From Pseudomonas brassicacearum (GTDB taxonomy: Bacteria; Pseudomonadota; Gammaproteobacteria; Pseudomonadales; Pseudomonadaceae): a stretch of 64,000 nt of DNA. The notes beneath the pieces were generated by a model. It searched no databases. It worked only from the letters and a program-made list of their open reading frames with translations, and was not told the DNA's origin. The number at the start of each line of letters is the position of its first letter. Positions within the stretch are counted from its first letter, which is position 1. The translations under genes and the position numbers were made by a program. Location: positions 248,001-312,000 of the forward strand of contig NZ_MOBJ01000009.1 of the NCBI RefSeq assembly GCF_003732225.1, written 5' to 3'. Below, in pieces: positions 26,396 through 35,668 of the stretch.

Positions 26396-28039
26396 TCAGG
26401 CGCTCAACCAGACTTCATCCATTGGGTAGAAGTCCGAAGGATGAACCTTGAACCCCTGGACCTTCTTGCTCGCGGCAGTGAACTTGTCACCCCAGAACGG
26501 CTGCACCGTGACGCACGCGTCCTGCAGGATCTTCTCGACGCTTTCCATCGCCAGGGCCCGTTGTTTCGGGTCGATGATGCCCATGGCCTTGTCCAGCGCG
26601 GCGTCGAAGGCCGGGTCGCTGTAGTGGCTTTCGTTCCAGGCCGCGCCACTGCGGTAGGCCAGTTCCAGGGACATCACACCCAATGGGCGGTGAGCCCAGT
26701 AGGTGAGGCTGAAGGCGGCCTTGTTCCAGATTGGCCAGTACTGAGTGGCCGGGATCACTTTGAGGTTGATGCGGATGCCAGCCTCGGCGCAGTTCTGTTG
26801 CAGAATTTGCGCGCAGTCCTGTTCGTAGCGGCCCTGGGTGTTGCCGACGATCAGGTCAATGTCGATACCGTTCGGATGACCGGCTTCGGCAAGGAGTTTC
26901 TTCGCGCCAGCGACGTCCCGGGTACGTTTGGGCAACGGGAAGTATTCAGGGTGGGACGGGGCGACGTGATGGTCTTCACCCAGGGTGCCCATGCCGCGAT
27001 AGGCGATTTTCAGCATCTGTGCGTTGTCGGCGCAGAGCACAACCGCTTTGCGAATCCGCAGGTCATCGAACGGCTTCTGATCGCAAGCCATGCGCATAAC
27101 GACGGTTTGCGCCGATTTGCAGGTCAGCAATTGCGCGCCCGGCAAGCGTTTGGCCAGGTCCAGTTCGGCCACGGTCACTCGGTACAGCACATCTACTTGC
27201 CCGGCCTGCAACGCCGCGAGATGGGTGGAGATGTCAGTGCCCATGTCGACGTAACGCAACTCGTCGAGGTTGGCCGGTTTGCGCCAGTAATCGGCACGCT
27301 TGGCGAAGGTCGCTTGCTTGTTGACCGCGAACGAAACCAGTTTGAACGGCCCGGTGCCGAGCGGGTTTTTCGCCCAGTCATCACCGGCCTTGAAGCTGCG
27401 GTGGACGATGGCGCAGGTGAAGGCGTTGAGCATTTCGGGGATTGCCAGCATCGGCCTCTTCAGCACCAGGCGGAACTGGAAGTCACCGAGTTTTTCGAAG
27501 GCGCTGATGTCCTGGAACGCCGTGCGGTTGACCGACTTGGAGTCGGCGGCAATCCAGCGTTCGATGTTGTGCTGCACATCCTCGACGTTGAAGGTGTCGC
27601 CGTTGCTCCACTTCACGTCCTGACGCAGGTTGAAGGTCCAGGTCTTGAGGTCGTTCGACGGGCTCCAGCTCTCGGCCAGGTACGGGTGGGTGATGTTGTC
27701 GGCGTCGACCCAGGTCAGGTATTCCAGCGAGTTGCGCAACAGGTTCGAGGCTTCGATCCAGGTGATCAGCATTGGGTCCTGGATTTCCTGGATGGCGCAA
27801 GCAAACCGCAGGCTGCCGCCCTGGCGTGGCAGGATGGCATCGGCGGCGTGGGCCGAATTACCGAGCAGGGCGGAACCGAGGAAGGTGCTGGCGCTGGCGG
27901 CGGTGATGCCCAGCAGCGCGGCGGTGCGCAGGAATTGTCGGCGGTTGATCTCGCCGCTTTTGACTTGGGTGCACAGGTCGTTTACCGCTGGATGCGGCAG
28001 GGCGCCGTCCAGAGTTGTTAGCTCGTCGAGATGGGGCAT
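26396..28039 (-). CDS. ABC substrate-binding protein, SBP family 5, Tat-exported
   Basis: This 547-residue protein is the first gene of the importer operon. It has a long N-region with the twin-arginine motif NRRQFLRTAALLGITAASAS ahead of a hydrophobic stretch and an AHA cleavage site. It should therefore be folded before export; many members of the family use Sec. The mature part shows the family-5 pattern ESWSPSNDLKTWTFNLRQDVKWSNG, LGTGPFKLVSF and YRGMGTLGEDHHVAPSHPEYF. Ligands of this family range from peptides to sugars and opines. The neighbouring catabolic genes argue against simple peptide uptake, though that is inference. Confidence 0.92.
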   Translation of the reverse strand: MPHLDELTTLDGALPHPAVNDLCTQVKSGEINRRQFLRTAALLGITAASASTFLGSALLGNSAHAADAILPRQGGSLRFACAIQEIQDPMLITWIEASNLLRNSLEYLTWVDADNITHPYLAESWSPSNDLKTWTFNLRQDVKWSNGDTFNVEDVQHNIERWIAADSKSVNRTAFQDISAFEKLGDFQFRLVLKRPMLAIPEMLNAFTCAIVHRSFKAGDDWAKNPLGTGPFKLVSFAVNKQATFAKRADYWRKPANLDELRYVDMGTDISTHLAALQAGQVDVLYRVTVAELDLAKRLPGAQLLTCKSAQTVVMRMACDQKPFDDLRIRKAVVLCADNAQMLKIAYRGMGTLGEDHHVAPSHPEYFPLPKRTRDVAGAKKLLAEAGHPNGIDIDLIVGNTQGRYEQDCAQILQQNCAEAGIRINLKVIPATQYWPIWNKAAFSLTYWAHRPLGVMSLELAYRSGAAWNESHYSDPAFDAALDKAMGIIDPKQRALAMESVEKILQDACVTVQPFWGDKFTAASKKVQGFKVHPSDFYPMDEVWLSA

Positions 28040-28194
28040 GGGGCAGCTCTCATGTTGTTTTTATTTGAGATGGCCGCAGTTTTGTCATCGGCGCAAAGAT
28101 CGACAAACGATAAATTCAACGATCAAACGTTCGATAAATGCATGTTACTGAGTGCGGGTGTCGCGGGTGCTTGAAGTAGACGGTCCGATGGCCC

Positions 28195-28285
28195 CCTGTG
28201 GGAGCGAGCTTGCTCGCGATAGCGGTGTGTGAGGCGAAGCAATATTGACTGATGAACCGCTATCGCGAGCAAGCTCGCTCCCACC
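28195..28285. repeat. REPIN
   Basis: GGAGCGAGCTTGCTCGCGATAGCG at 28201 and its inverse at 28258 flank about 35 bases. It lies in the divergent gap between the binding-protein gene and the second LysR gene. It is close to the possible LysR promoter, so it could affect expression. Confidence 0.9.
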
Positions 28286-28409
28286 CAAAGCGGAATCGGG
28301 CAAGACAGTAGAAATCGTCCTACACAACACAAAAATGCATGTTACTCAGGAAATTTCCCACAAGCCGTGGGATGCTTGGCGCTCGTCAGCCCTTGCGCGA
28401 GTAACCTTC

Positions 28410-29342
28410 ATGAAACGCAAAATGCCCGCGCTCAATGCGCTCAAAGCCTTCGAAGTGGCCGGCAGCACCGGCAGCTTTACCCGGGCGGCGGAGTTGCTCA
28501 ATGTTACCCAGAGTGCGGTCAGCCGGCAGGTGCGTCAGTTGGAAGAACAGCTGGGCGAGAACCTGCTGGAGCGCCGGCATCATCACCTCGAACTGACCAG
28601 TGCCGGCCGGGTGTTGCTGCGGGCGCTGCATCAATCCTTCGACAAGATCGAGCTGACGGTGCGCAGTATTCAGCAGAAATCCCACGCCAATCGCCTGCAC
28701 ATCAACGCGCCGCCGACCTTCACCAGTCGTTGGTTGATGCCACGCTTGGGACGGCTGCGGGAGAAGCATCCGGAACTGGAGTTGAGTATCACCACCCGCT
28801 TGCAAGACAGCCTGGCGGAAACCAGCACCCTGGACTGCGCGATCCGTTTTGGCGATGGCGAATGGGATGGTCTGGACAGCTCGCTGCTGATCCAGGAACG
28901 GCACATCGCGGTGTGCGCGCCATCCTTGTATGCGCGGGAGTGGAGCGAGGGCGGCATCGACCTCAATCGCCTGACATTGCTGCATGTGCTGGCCCGCGAA
29001 GACCAGCGCTACCTGACCTGGAAACACTGGCTGGACGCGGCGAAAATCACCGGTGTCGACACTCAGGGCGGTTATGAATTCGACCTGCTGGACCTGGCCA
29101 TCCGCGCCGCCACCGACGGCCTGGGCATCACCATCGCCGACTGGCACATGGTCGCTCCGGAGCTGGCCAGCGGGCAGTTGACCCAGGTGCTTAACGTGCA
29201 CGTGGAAGGGCATCAATCCTATTGGCTGGTGACCCGGCCGGAGCAGACCTCGATGCCGCAATTGCAGGTGTTCAGTCAGTGGTTGCAGGAAGAGATCTGG
29301 TTGGCGCAGCGGCAACTGGAGCCCTCCACCGCCGCCAGCTAA
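28410..29342 (+). CDS. LysR-family regulator, GcvA-like (second)
   Basis: This 310-residue regulator starts at 28410 (MKRKMPALNALKAFEVAGST). A frame from 28245 begins inside the REPIN and is rejected. The winged helix reads LNVTQSAVSRQVRQLEEQLG. NAPPTFTSRWLMPRLGRLRE and DCAIRFGDGEW mark the GcvA-like effector domain. It is divergent from the ABC importer operon and upstream of the AldA-like gene, so it could control both. Confidence 0.92.
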   Translation: MKRKMPALNALKAFEVAGSTGSFTRAAELLNVTQSAVSRQVRQLEEQLGENLLERRHHHLELTSAGRVLLRALHQSFDKIELTVRSIQQKSHANRLHINAPPTFTSRWLMPRLGRLREKHPELELSITTRLQDSLAETSTLDCAIRFGDGEWDGLDSSLLIQERHIAVCAPSLYAREWSEGGIDLNRLTLLHVLAREDQRYLTWKHWLDAAKITGVDTQGGYEFDLLDLAIRAATDGLGITIADWHMVAPELASGQLTQVLNVHVEGHQSYWLVTRPEQTSMPQLQVFSQWLQEEIWLAQRQLEPSTAAS

Positions 29343-29355
29343 ACCCCGCAAAACC

Positions 29356-29452
29356 CCTGTGGGAGCGAGCTTGCTCGCGATGAGGCCGTGTCAGTCGACA
29401 TTGATGTTGCCTGACACTCCGCCATCGCGAGCAAGCTCGCTCCCACAGGGGG
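29356..29452. repeat. REPIN
   Basis: GGAGCGAGCTTGCTCGCGAT at 29361 and ATCGCGAGCAAGCTCGCTCC at 29424, with CCCCTGT/ACAGGGG outer arms. It follows the LysR stop and precedes the AldA-like gene. Confidence 0.9.
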
Positions 29453-29576
29453 AATTCGTCGACTGAGGGGTAACCTGCCTTTTTCGAATGTTCCCCCGCT
29501 CAATAAATCGTTTGTTCAACCCGTTCAGGATGCCAAGACTGCGGGAACTGGATAAAAACAACGATGGGCGATTCAC

Positions 29577-31001
29577 ATGCGACTCGAGCGAAACTTTGTA
29601 AACGGCCACTTTATCGAGCCTGCCAGCGACGCGCTGATTGCAGTCTACAACCCGGCGACCGAAGCCTTGGTCGGGCAGGTCTCGGCGGCCACCACTGCTG
29701 AAGCTACGGCCGCCGTAGACGCCGCAGCCGCTGCCCAGAAGGTCTGGGGCAAGCTCACCAGCATCGAGCGCGCCGAACACCTGCGCTCTTTCGCCGATGC
29801 TTTGGATGCCTGCGCTGAAAGCATCGGTGCGGCCCTGGCCGCCGAGTCCGGTAAAAGCGTCAGCGATGCCAGCAACGAAGCGCGTTACGCCGCACAGATC
29901 ACCCGTTACCACGCCGAGTGGGCGCGCCGGATCGAAGGCGAGATCATTCCCAGCGACACCCCGAACGAAAACCTGTTCCTGCACCGCGAGCCGATCGGCG
30001 TGGTCGCCTGCCTGATTCCGTTCAACTACCCGGTCTATACCTTGCTGCGCAAAATCGCCCCGGCGCTGATTGCCGGTAACACCGTGGTGGTGCGCCCGAG
30101 CAACAACACCCCGACCTCGGCGTTTGAAATTGCCAAGGCTGTGCAGCAATCCGGCTTGCCGGCTGGCGTCGTGAATATCCTGACCATGGACCACGCCACC
30201 GCCGCCAGCGTCTGCACCCACAAGGCTGTCGGTTTGATCACCCTGACCGGCAGCGTCAATGCCGGGCGCATCGTGCTCGATTACTGCAAGACCAACATCG
30301 CCAAGCCATCGCTTGAGCTTGGCGGTAAAACCCCGGCGATCATCGAAGCCGACGCCGATCTGGAAAAAGCCGCCAGCGACATCATCGCCTCCAAGACCAC
30401 CCATTGCGGCCAGTTGTGCACGGCAGTGGAACGGGTTTATGTGCAGGAAAGCGTCTACGACCGATTCCTCGCGCTGCTCAAAGCCAAAATCAGCGCGGTG
30501 AAGTTCGGCGACCGCGCCACCGACGCCAGCCTGATGGGCCCGCTGGTCAACGCCAGTTCGCAACAGAACATCCACGCCATGGTCGAGCGCGCCATCGCCG
30601 ACGGTGCTGTACTGGAAACAGGCGGTTTTATCCCGCAGGGCAACGGTCACTTCTACCCGCCGACCCTGCTCAGCGGCTGCCGTCAGGATATGGAAATCAT
30701 CCAGGAAGAAATCTTCGGCCCGGTTCTGCCGGTGCTCAAGTACCGCGACATCGACGAAGCGCTGGCCATGGCCAACGACCACCAGTTCGGTTTGTCGTCG
30801 GTGCTGTACACCGAGAACTACCGCACCACCATGAAAGTCGCCAACGCCATCGAGGCCGGCGAGTTGTACGTCAATCGGACCCCGGCCGACCCGTATCAGG
30901 GCTTTCACGCCGGCTGGAAACGCTCAGGCCTGGGCGGCGATGACGGCAAGCACGGCATGCTCGAATTCACCCAGACCCGTCTGGTGGTGATGAAGTACTA
31001 G
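29577..31001 (+). CDS. Aldehyde dehydrogenase, AldA-like
   Basis: This is a 474-residue NAD-dependent enzyme. The general-base Glu lies in SLELGGKTPAIIEADAD and the nucleophile Cys in KTTHCGQLCTAVERVYVQ. IPFNYPVYTLLRKIAPALIAGN is the cofactor block, and VKFGDRATDASLMGPLVNASS matches the lactaldehyde/glycolaldehyde dehydrogenase (AldA) branch rather than GabD. The window thus holds two aldehyde dehydrogenases of different branches in one locus. It is followed by the MFS, dehydratase and GMC genes on the same strand, separated by repeats. Confidence 0.92.
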   Translation: MRLERNFVNGHFIEPASDALIAVYNPATEALVGQVSAATTAEATAAVDAAAAAQKVWGKLTSIERAEHLRSFADALDACAESIGAALAAESGKSVSDASNEARYAAQITRYHAEWARRIEGEIIPSDTPNENLFLHREPIGVVACLIPFNYPVYTLLRKIAPALIAGNTVVVRPSNNTPTSAFEIAKAVQQSGLPAGVVNILTMDHATAASVCTHKAVGLITLTGSVNAGRIVLDYCKTNIAKPSLELGGKTPAIIEADADLEKAASDIIASKTTHCGQLCTAVERVYVQESVYDRFLALLKAKISAVKFGDRATDASLMGPLVNASSQQNIHAMVERAIADGAVLETGGFIPQGNGHFYPPTLLSGCRQDMEIIQEEIFGPVLPVLKYRDIDEALAMANDHQFGLSSVLYTENYRTTMKVANAIEAGELYVNRTPADPYQGFHAGWKRSGLGGDDGKHGMLEFTQTRLVVMKY

Positions 31002-31005
31002 AACA

Positions 31006-31097
31006 GCAGCTACGAGCTTCAAGCTTCAAGCTGCAAGTTAAAGCGAACGGTGACTGGCTCTGGCTTGCCGCTTAAAGCTTGCCGCTTGCAGCCGCTT
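31006..31097. repeat. Imperfect inverted repeat of AGCTTCAAGCTGCAAG type
   Basis: CAGCTACGAGCTTCAAGCTT and its rough inverse (AAAGCTTGCCGCTTGCAGCC) are about 30 bases apart. It is a second interspersed repeat type often seen in fluorescens-group genomes, and could act as a terminator between the AldA-like and MFS genes. Confidence 0.7.
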
Positions 31098-31158
31098 CAC
31101 ACCTATAAAAACAATTATTTGGGGCTCCCGGACCACCGGGCTGCCCGAGGTCACACAG

Positions 31159-32481
31159 ATGTCCAAGCCTGCAACCACTGTTGCCGCTGTTCAGGGGTCG
31201 AACGCGGATTCAAAAAGCCACAGTGACAAGGGAAGTCGCTATTTCCAGCTGATGCTGCTGGTGCTTGCCGCCGGGGCGATCTACCCGATCCTGTACCTGC
31301 GTCAGGTCTACCAGACCACCATGCTCGAGGTGTTTCAAATCAACCACAGCGAGCTGGGTTATCTGTACTCGATGCTCGGGACGATTTTCCTGCTCAGCTA
31401 CTTGCCGAGCGGCTGGCTGGCGGACCGTATTGCTCCACGTTTTCTGATTTTCTTTTCGCTGGTGGCCACCGGAGCCCTGGGGCTTTGGTACTCCACAGCG
31501 CCGTCGATGACCGGTTTGATGATCATCTTCGGTTGCTGGGGCCTGACCACCGGCCTGACCTTCTGGGCCTCGGTGCTCAAGCGGGTGAAGATGATTGCCC
31601 ATCACACTGAACAAGGCCGGTTCTTCGGCATCCTCGATGGTGGTCGTGGTCTGGTGGAAGCCTTGCTGGCGACGGTTGCTTTGGGGTTGTTTGCCTTCGC
31701 CACCGAAACCCGTGGCGAGTCGGCAGCCGAAGGTTTCAAGCACGTGGTCTACCTGTATGCCTTCACCTGTATCGCCATCGGCTGTGTGCTGGTGCTGATC
31801 AAGGACCCGAAGTCGATGGAAGACACGGCGGCGGTAGAGAAGGGCAAGTTCAACCTGCTCAGTGACCTGGTCACGTTGGTGAAAATCCCTGAACTGTGGC
31901 TGGTGACCGCCATTGTGTTCTGCGGATATCACATCTTCTGGGCCACCTACAGCTTCTCCGATTATCTGCAGGGTGGCGGCATGACAGCGGTCATGGCCGG
32001 CACCATCACCACCATCAAGTTGTGGATGCGGCCTATCGGCGGCGTGGGCGGCGGTTGGCTCGGTGATAAGTTCTCGAATATTTCGGTGCTGATCGTTGCA
32101 CTGTTTCTTGCGACGCTGGCGATGGTCGGCCTGATCGTATTCCCGGCCCTCAATAGCATGGGCTTGCTGATCGGCACGGTGATTTTCATCGGTTTGATGA
32201 CCTACGCGATTCGCGGCCTGTATTGGGCGATCCTCGACACTTGCAACATTCCGCTGCGTATCACCGGCCTGGCCATCGGCATTGTCTCGGTGGTCGGTTA
32301 TCTGCCGGACGCCTTTATTCCCTTGATCAACGGCTACCTCACCGAGCATTTCCCCGGTGCCTTTGGCTACAAGCTGTATTTCGGCTACATCGCCTTCGTC
32401 GGCCTGCTCGGGACCCTCGCGGCCCTGACCTTGCGCGCACGTATCAATCGCAAAACCTTGAACCAGACTTCTTTGAATTAA
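31159..32481 (+). CDS. MFS transporter, sugar-acid/phthalate permease type
   Basis: This 440-residue protein has about 12 membrane segments. The MFS cytoplasmic loop motif appears as LPSGWLADRIAPRFL after helix 2 and again as GGGWLGDKFSNISVL in the second half. AAGAIYPILYLRQVYQTTMLEVFQINHSELGYLYSMLGTIF is the first helix and opening loop. The family includes sugar phosphate and hexuronate/galactonate permeases. Its position directly before an enolase-superfamily dehydratase (13 bases) points to import of that enzyme's acid substrate. Confidence 0.9.
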   Translation: MSKPATTVAAVQGSNADSKSHSDKGSRYFQLMLLVLAAGAIYPILYLRQVYQTTMLEVFQINHSELGYLYSMLGTIFLLSYLPSGWLADRIAPRFLIFFSLVATGALGLWYSTAPSMTGLMIIFGCWGLTTGLTFWASVLKRVKMIAHHTEQGRFFGILDGGRGLVEALLATVALGLFAFATETRGESAAEGFKHVVYLYAFTCIAIGCVLVLIKDPKSMEDTAAVEKGKFNLLSDLVTLVKIPELWLVTAIVFCGYHIFWATYSFSDYLQGGGMTAVMAGTITTIKLWMRPIGGVGGGWLGDKFSNISVLIVALFLATLAMVGLIVFPALNSMGLLIGTVIFIGLMTYAIRGLYWAILDTCNIPLRITGLAIGIVSVVGYLPDAFIPLINGYLTEHFPGAFGYKLYFGYIAFVGLLGTLAALTLRARINRKTLNQTSLN

Positions 32482-32494
32482 ACAGGTGCCTGTG

Positions 32495-33712
32495 ATGAAA
32501 ATCGTCGCCTTAGAAACCCATATCGTTGCCGTCCCGCCACCGCACATCGGCGGCATGTACTGGCTGTTCGTCAAGCTAAAGACTGATTGCGGCATTGAAG
32601 GCGTGGGCGAAATCTACGCCGCGACCTTCGGCCCCAAAGCCATGCTGCCGATCATCGAAGACGTGTTTGAACGCTACCTGCTCAACCATGACCCGCACCA
32701 CATCGAGCGCTTTTTCCGTCAGGCTTATTCCAGCGGTTTCACCCAGCGTCCGGACCTGACCATGATGGGTGTGGTCAGCGGCCTGGAGATGGCTTGCTGG
32801 GACATCATCGGCAAAGCGGCGAGCAAACCTGTTTATGAGTTGTTGGGCGGCAAAGTCAACGAACGCCTGCGTTCCTACACCTACCTGTACCCGGTCAACA
32901 GCCGTGGCGAATACGACTACGACGACCCGGACCTGGCCGCCGAATGCGCCATCGAGAACATGAACAAAGGCTTCACTGCCGTGAAGTTCGACCCGGCGGG
33001 ACCGTACACGGCGTACTCCGGGCACCAGATCTCGCTGGAAGTGCTGGAGCGCTGCGAAACCTTCTGCCGCAAGATCCGCGAAGCGGTGGGCAACAAGTGC
33101 GACCTGCTGTTCGGCACTCACGGGCAGATGGTGCCGTCCTCGGCGATTCGCCTGGCCAAGCGCCTGGAGAAGTATGACCCGCTGTGGTTCGAAGAGCCGG
33201 TGCCGCCGGGTCAGGAAGAGGCCATGGCGCAAGTCGCGGCGAAGACCAGCATCCCGATTGCCACCGGCGAGCGGCTGACCACCAAGTACGAATTTTTCAA
33301 GCTGTTGCAGGCTGGCGGTGCGTCGATCCTGCAGATGAACGTCGCGCGCTGCGGCGGTCTGCTGGAAGCCAAGAAAATCGCGAGCATGGCCGAGGCCTAT
33401 TACGCGCAAATCGCCCCGCACCTCTACAACGGGCCGATCGGCGCGGCGGCGAGTTTCCAGTTGGCGACCTGCTCGCCGAACTTCCTGATCCAGGAAAGCA
33501 TCATGACCTGGGGCGGTTTCCATGCCGAAGTCCTGACCAAGCCGCTGCAATGGGAGGACGGCTACATCATTCCGTCCACCGAGCCCGGCCTTGGGGTGGA
33601 ACTGAACATGGACGTAGTGCGCAAGCATTCGCCGTACACCGGCGAGCGCCTGCACCTGCAAATGGCGCCGACCCCGGCTGACGTCAAAGACACATCGCCG
33701 GCCAGGGGCTGA
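32495..33712 (+). CDS. Mandelate racemase/enolase-superfamily dehydratase (sugar-acid type)
   Basis: This 405-residue protein begins at the ATG at 32495 (MKIVALETHIVAVPPPHIGG), preferred over the GTG at 32486. The barrel carries the K-x-D motif in FTAVKFDPAG, DLLFGTHGQM for the first metal and acid/base region, then WFEEPVPP and IATGERLTT for the other two metal ligands. QIAPHLYNGPIGAAAS supplies the late His. This arrangement fits the acid-sugar dehydratase group (galactonate, arabinonate and similar) better than racemases. The exact sugar acid cannot be read from sequence. It would make a 2-keto-3-deoxy acid. Confidence 0.88.
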   Translation: MKIVALETHIVAVPPPHIGGMYWLFVKLKTDCGIEGVGEIYAATFGPKAMLPIIEDVFERYLLNHDPHHIERFFRQAYSSGFTQRPDLTMMGVVSGLEMACWDIIGKAASKPVYELLGGKVNERLRSYTYLYPVNSRGEYDYDDPDLAAECAIENMNKGFTAVKFDPAGPYTAYSGHQISLEVLERCETFCRKIREAVGNKCDLLFGTHGQMVPSSAIRLAKRLEKYDPLWFEEPVPPGQEEAMAQVAAKTSIPIATGERLTTKYEFFKLLQAGGASILQMNVARCGGLLEAKKIASMAEAYYAQIAPHLYNGPIGAAASFQLATCSPNFLIQESIMTWGGFHAEVLTKPLQWEDGYIIPSTEPGLGVELNMDVVRKHSPYTGERLHLQMAPTPADVKDTSPARG

Positions 33713-33738
33713 CGGACGATCTGTCAGCAAGCACAGTC

Positions 33739-33833
33739 CATGTGGGAGCGAGCTTGCTCGCGATGAGGGCGTCACATTCGGCATTGATATTGACTGACCG
33801 GACGCCATCGCGAGCAAGCTCGCTCCCACAGGG
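33739..33833. repeat. REPIN
   Basis: GGAGCGAGCTTGCTCGCGAT at 33744 and ATCGCGAGCAAGCTCGCTCC at 33808, with TGTGG/CCACA arms, between the dehydratase and GMC genes. Confidence 0.9.
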
Positions 33834-33873
33834 GATGGTTTTTTTTGGATAACGACTTACGCGGTAACCGTGC

Positions 33874-35481
33874 ATGACATACGACTACATCATCGCTGGC
33901 GCAGGCGCTGCCGGCTGCATCCTCGCCAATCGGCTCTCGGCCTCGGGGAAATACACGGTGTTGCTGCTGGAGGCGGGCGGCAAGGACAGTTCCCTGTGGT
34001 TCAAGATCCCGGTCGGCTTCGCCAAAATGTATTACAACCCGACCTTCAACTGGATGTACTACAGTCAGCCGCAAAAGCAGCTGAACAACCGGGAAATCTA
34101 TGCCCCGCGCGGCAAAGTGCAGGGCGGCTCGGGTTCGATCAACGCGATGATCTACGTCCGTGGACAAGCCCATGACTTCGACGACTGGGCAGCCAACGGC
34201 AATGACGGCTGGGGTTTCAAGGACGTGCTGCCGTACTTTCGCAAACTGGAAAACCATCCGCTGGGCGACAGCGAATATCACGGCGGTAGCGGCCCGATCA
34301 GCATCACCCCGATGAAGGGCCAGACCCATCCGATCTGTGATGTGTTCCTCAAGGGTTGTGACGAACTGGGTTACCCGCACAGTGATGACTTCAACGGGCC
34401 GAAATTCGAAGGTTCGGGCATCTACGACGTCAACACCAAGGATGGCCAGCGCTGCTCCAGCAGCTTCGCGCACTTGCACCCGGCCCTGAGTCGGCCGAAC
34501 CTGACGGTGGAGCATTACGCCCTGGTGGATCGGGTGCTGTTCGATAACGACCGAGCGACCGGCATTTCCGTGACCCAGCATGGCGTGGTCCGCACCTTCA
34601 CCGCGCGCAAGGAAGTGATCCTCTGCGCCGGTGCCGTGGACACGCCGAAAATTCTGCAATTGTCCGGTGTGGCGGATCAGGCGTTGTTGGCCAAACACCA
34701 GATCCCGCTGGTCAAACACCTGCCGGCGGTGGGGCAGAACCTGCAGGATCACTTGTGCGCCAGCTACTACTACAAGGCCAACATCCCGACCCTCAACGAT
34801 CAGCTCAGCTCGCTGTTCGGTCAGTTCAAGCTGGGCCTCAAATACCTGCTGACCCGCAAGGGCGCCCTGGCCATGAGCGTCAACCAGGCGGGCGGGTTCT
34901 TCCGGGGAAATGACGCGCAGGCCAATCCGAACCTGCAGTTGTACTTCAACCCGTTGTCGTACCAGATCCCGAAAAACAACAAAGCCAGCCTCAAGCCCGA
35001 GCCGTATTCAGGCTTCCTGCTGTGCTTCAACCCGTGCCGGCCCACCAGTCGTGGGCATATCGAGATTGCCTCGAAAAATCCACGGGACGCTGCATTAATC
35101 GATCCCAACTACCTGAGCACACAAAAGGACATCGACGAGGTGATCCAGGGCAGTCGGCTGATGCGCAAGATCATGCAGGCGCCAGCGCTCAAGGGCATCA
35201 CTGTTGCAGAGGTGTTGCCTGGGCCGTTGGTCGAAAGCGATGAACAGATGCTGCAGTACTTTCGCGAGAACAGCGGTTCGATTTATCACCTGTGCGGCTC
35301 ATGTGCCATGGGCGCGGACGAGCAGAAATCGGTGGTGGACAAGCGGCTGAAGGTCCACGGTCTCGACGGTTTGCGCATCGTCGATGCGTCGATTTTTCCG
35401 AACGTCACCAGCGGTAATACCCACGCGGCGGTACTGATGGTGGCGGAGAAGGGCGCCGATCTGATCCTGCAGGACGTCTGA
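33874..35481 (+). CDS. GMC-family FAD oxidoreductase (choline-dehydrogenase-like)
   Basis: This is a 535-residue flavoprotein. The ADP-binding loop is IIAGAGAAGCILANRLSASG at the N-terminus. PRGKVQGGSGSINAMIYVRGQ is GMC signature 1 and GAVDTPKILQLSGVA signature 2. The catalytic His pair lies in IYHLCGSCAMG and VTSGNTHAAVLMVAEKGADLI. It oxidises a primary or secondary alcohol and passes electrons to a quinone or oxygen. With the two aldehyde dehydrogenases it could form an alcohol-to-acid route feeding the dehydratase. The 187 bases after its stop hold an open frame ending at 35691 without a convincing start. Confidence 0.93.
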   Translation: MTYDYIIAGAGAAGCILANRLSASGKYTVLLLEAGGKDSSLWFKIPVGFAKMYYNPTFNWMYYSQPQKQLNNREIYAPRGKVQGGSGSINAMIYVRGQAHDFDDWAANGNDGWGFKDVLPYFRKLENHPLGDSEYHGGSGPISITPMKGQTHPICDVFLKGCDELGYPHSDDFNGPKFEGSGIYDVNTKDGQRCSSSFAHLHPALSRPNLTVEHYALVDRVLFDNDRATGISVTQHGVVRTFTARKEVILCAGAVDTPKILQLSGVADQALLAKHQIPLVKHLPAVGQNLQDHLCASYYYKANIPTLNDQLSSLFGQFKLGLKYLLTRKGALAMSVNQAGGFFRGNDAQANPNLQLYFNPLSYQIPKNNKASLKPEPYSGFLLCFNPCRPTSRGHIEIASKNPRDAALIDPNYLSTQKDIDEVIQGSRLMRKIMQAPALKGITVAEVLPGPLVESDEQMLQYFRENSGSIYHLCGSCAMGADEQKSVVDKRLKVHGLDGLRIVDASIFPNVTSGNTHAAVLMVAEKGADLILQDV

Positions 35482-35668
35482 TTTCGTTGCCATACTCTTT
35501 CGAAGAGCGTTTGGATCGGCCGCTATATAGCCGATTTCTGCCAGTCACGACGGGCCGGAATCGACCCGAAGCAAGCGCTCAGCGATATCTACGAGACCAT
35601 GAGGGATTCCATTGTGAGGGCAGCAGGGATCCAGTGGCGATCACTGACTGACGTCTTGAAAGGTCTTC

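Noticed and set aside
26441..28021. 526-codon plus-strand frame opposite the family-5 binding protein
   Set aside because: Antisense shadow of a clear gene with a Tat signal; composition is that of a reverse frame.
31210..32595. 461-codon minus-strand frame opposite the MFS transporter
   Set aside because: His/Gln-rich shadow of a well-supported membrane protein gene.
32576..33829. 417-codon minus-strand frame opposite the dehydratase, starting in REP sequence
   Set aside because: The sense frame has all enolase-superfamily motifs; the antisense start lies in a REPIN.
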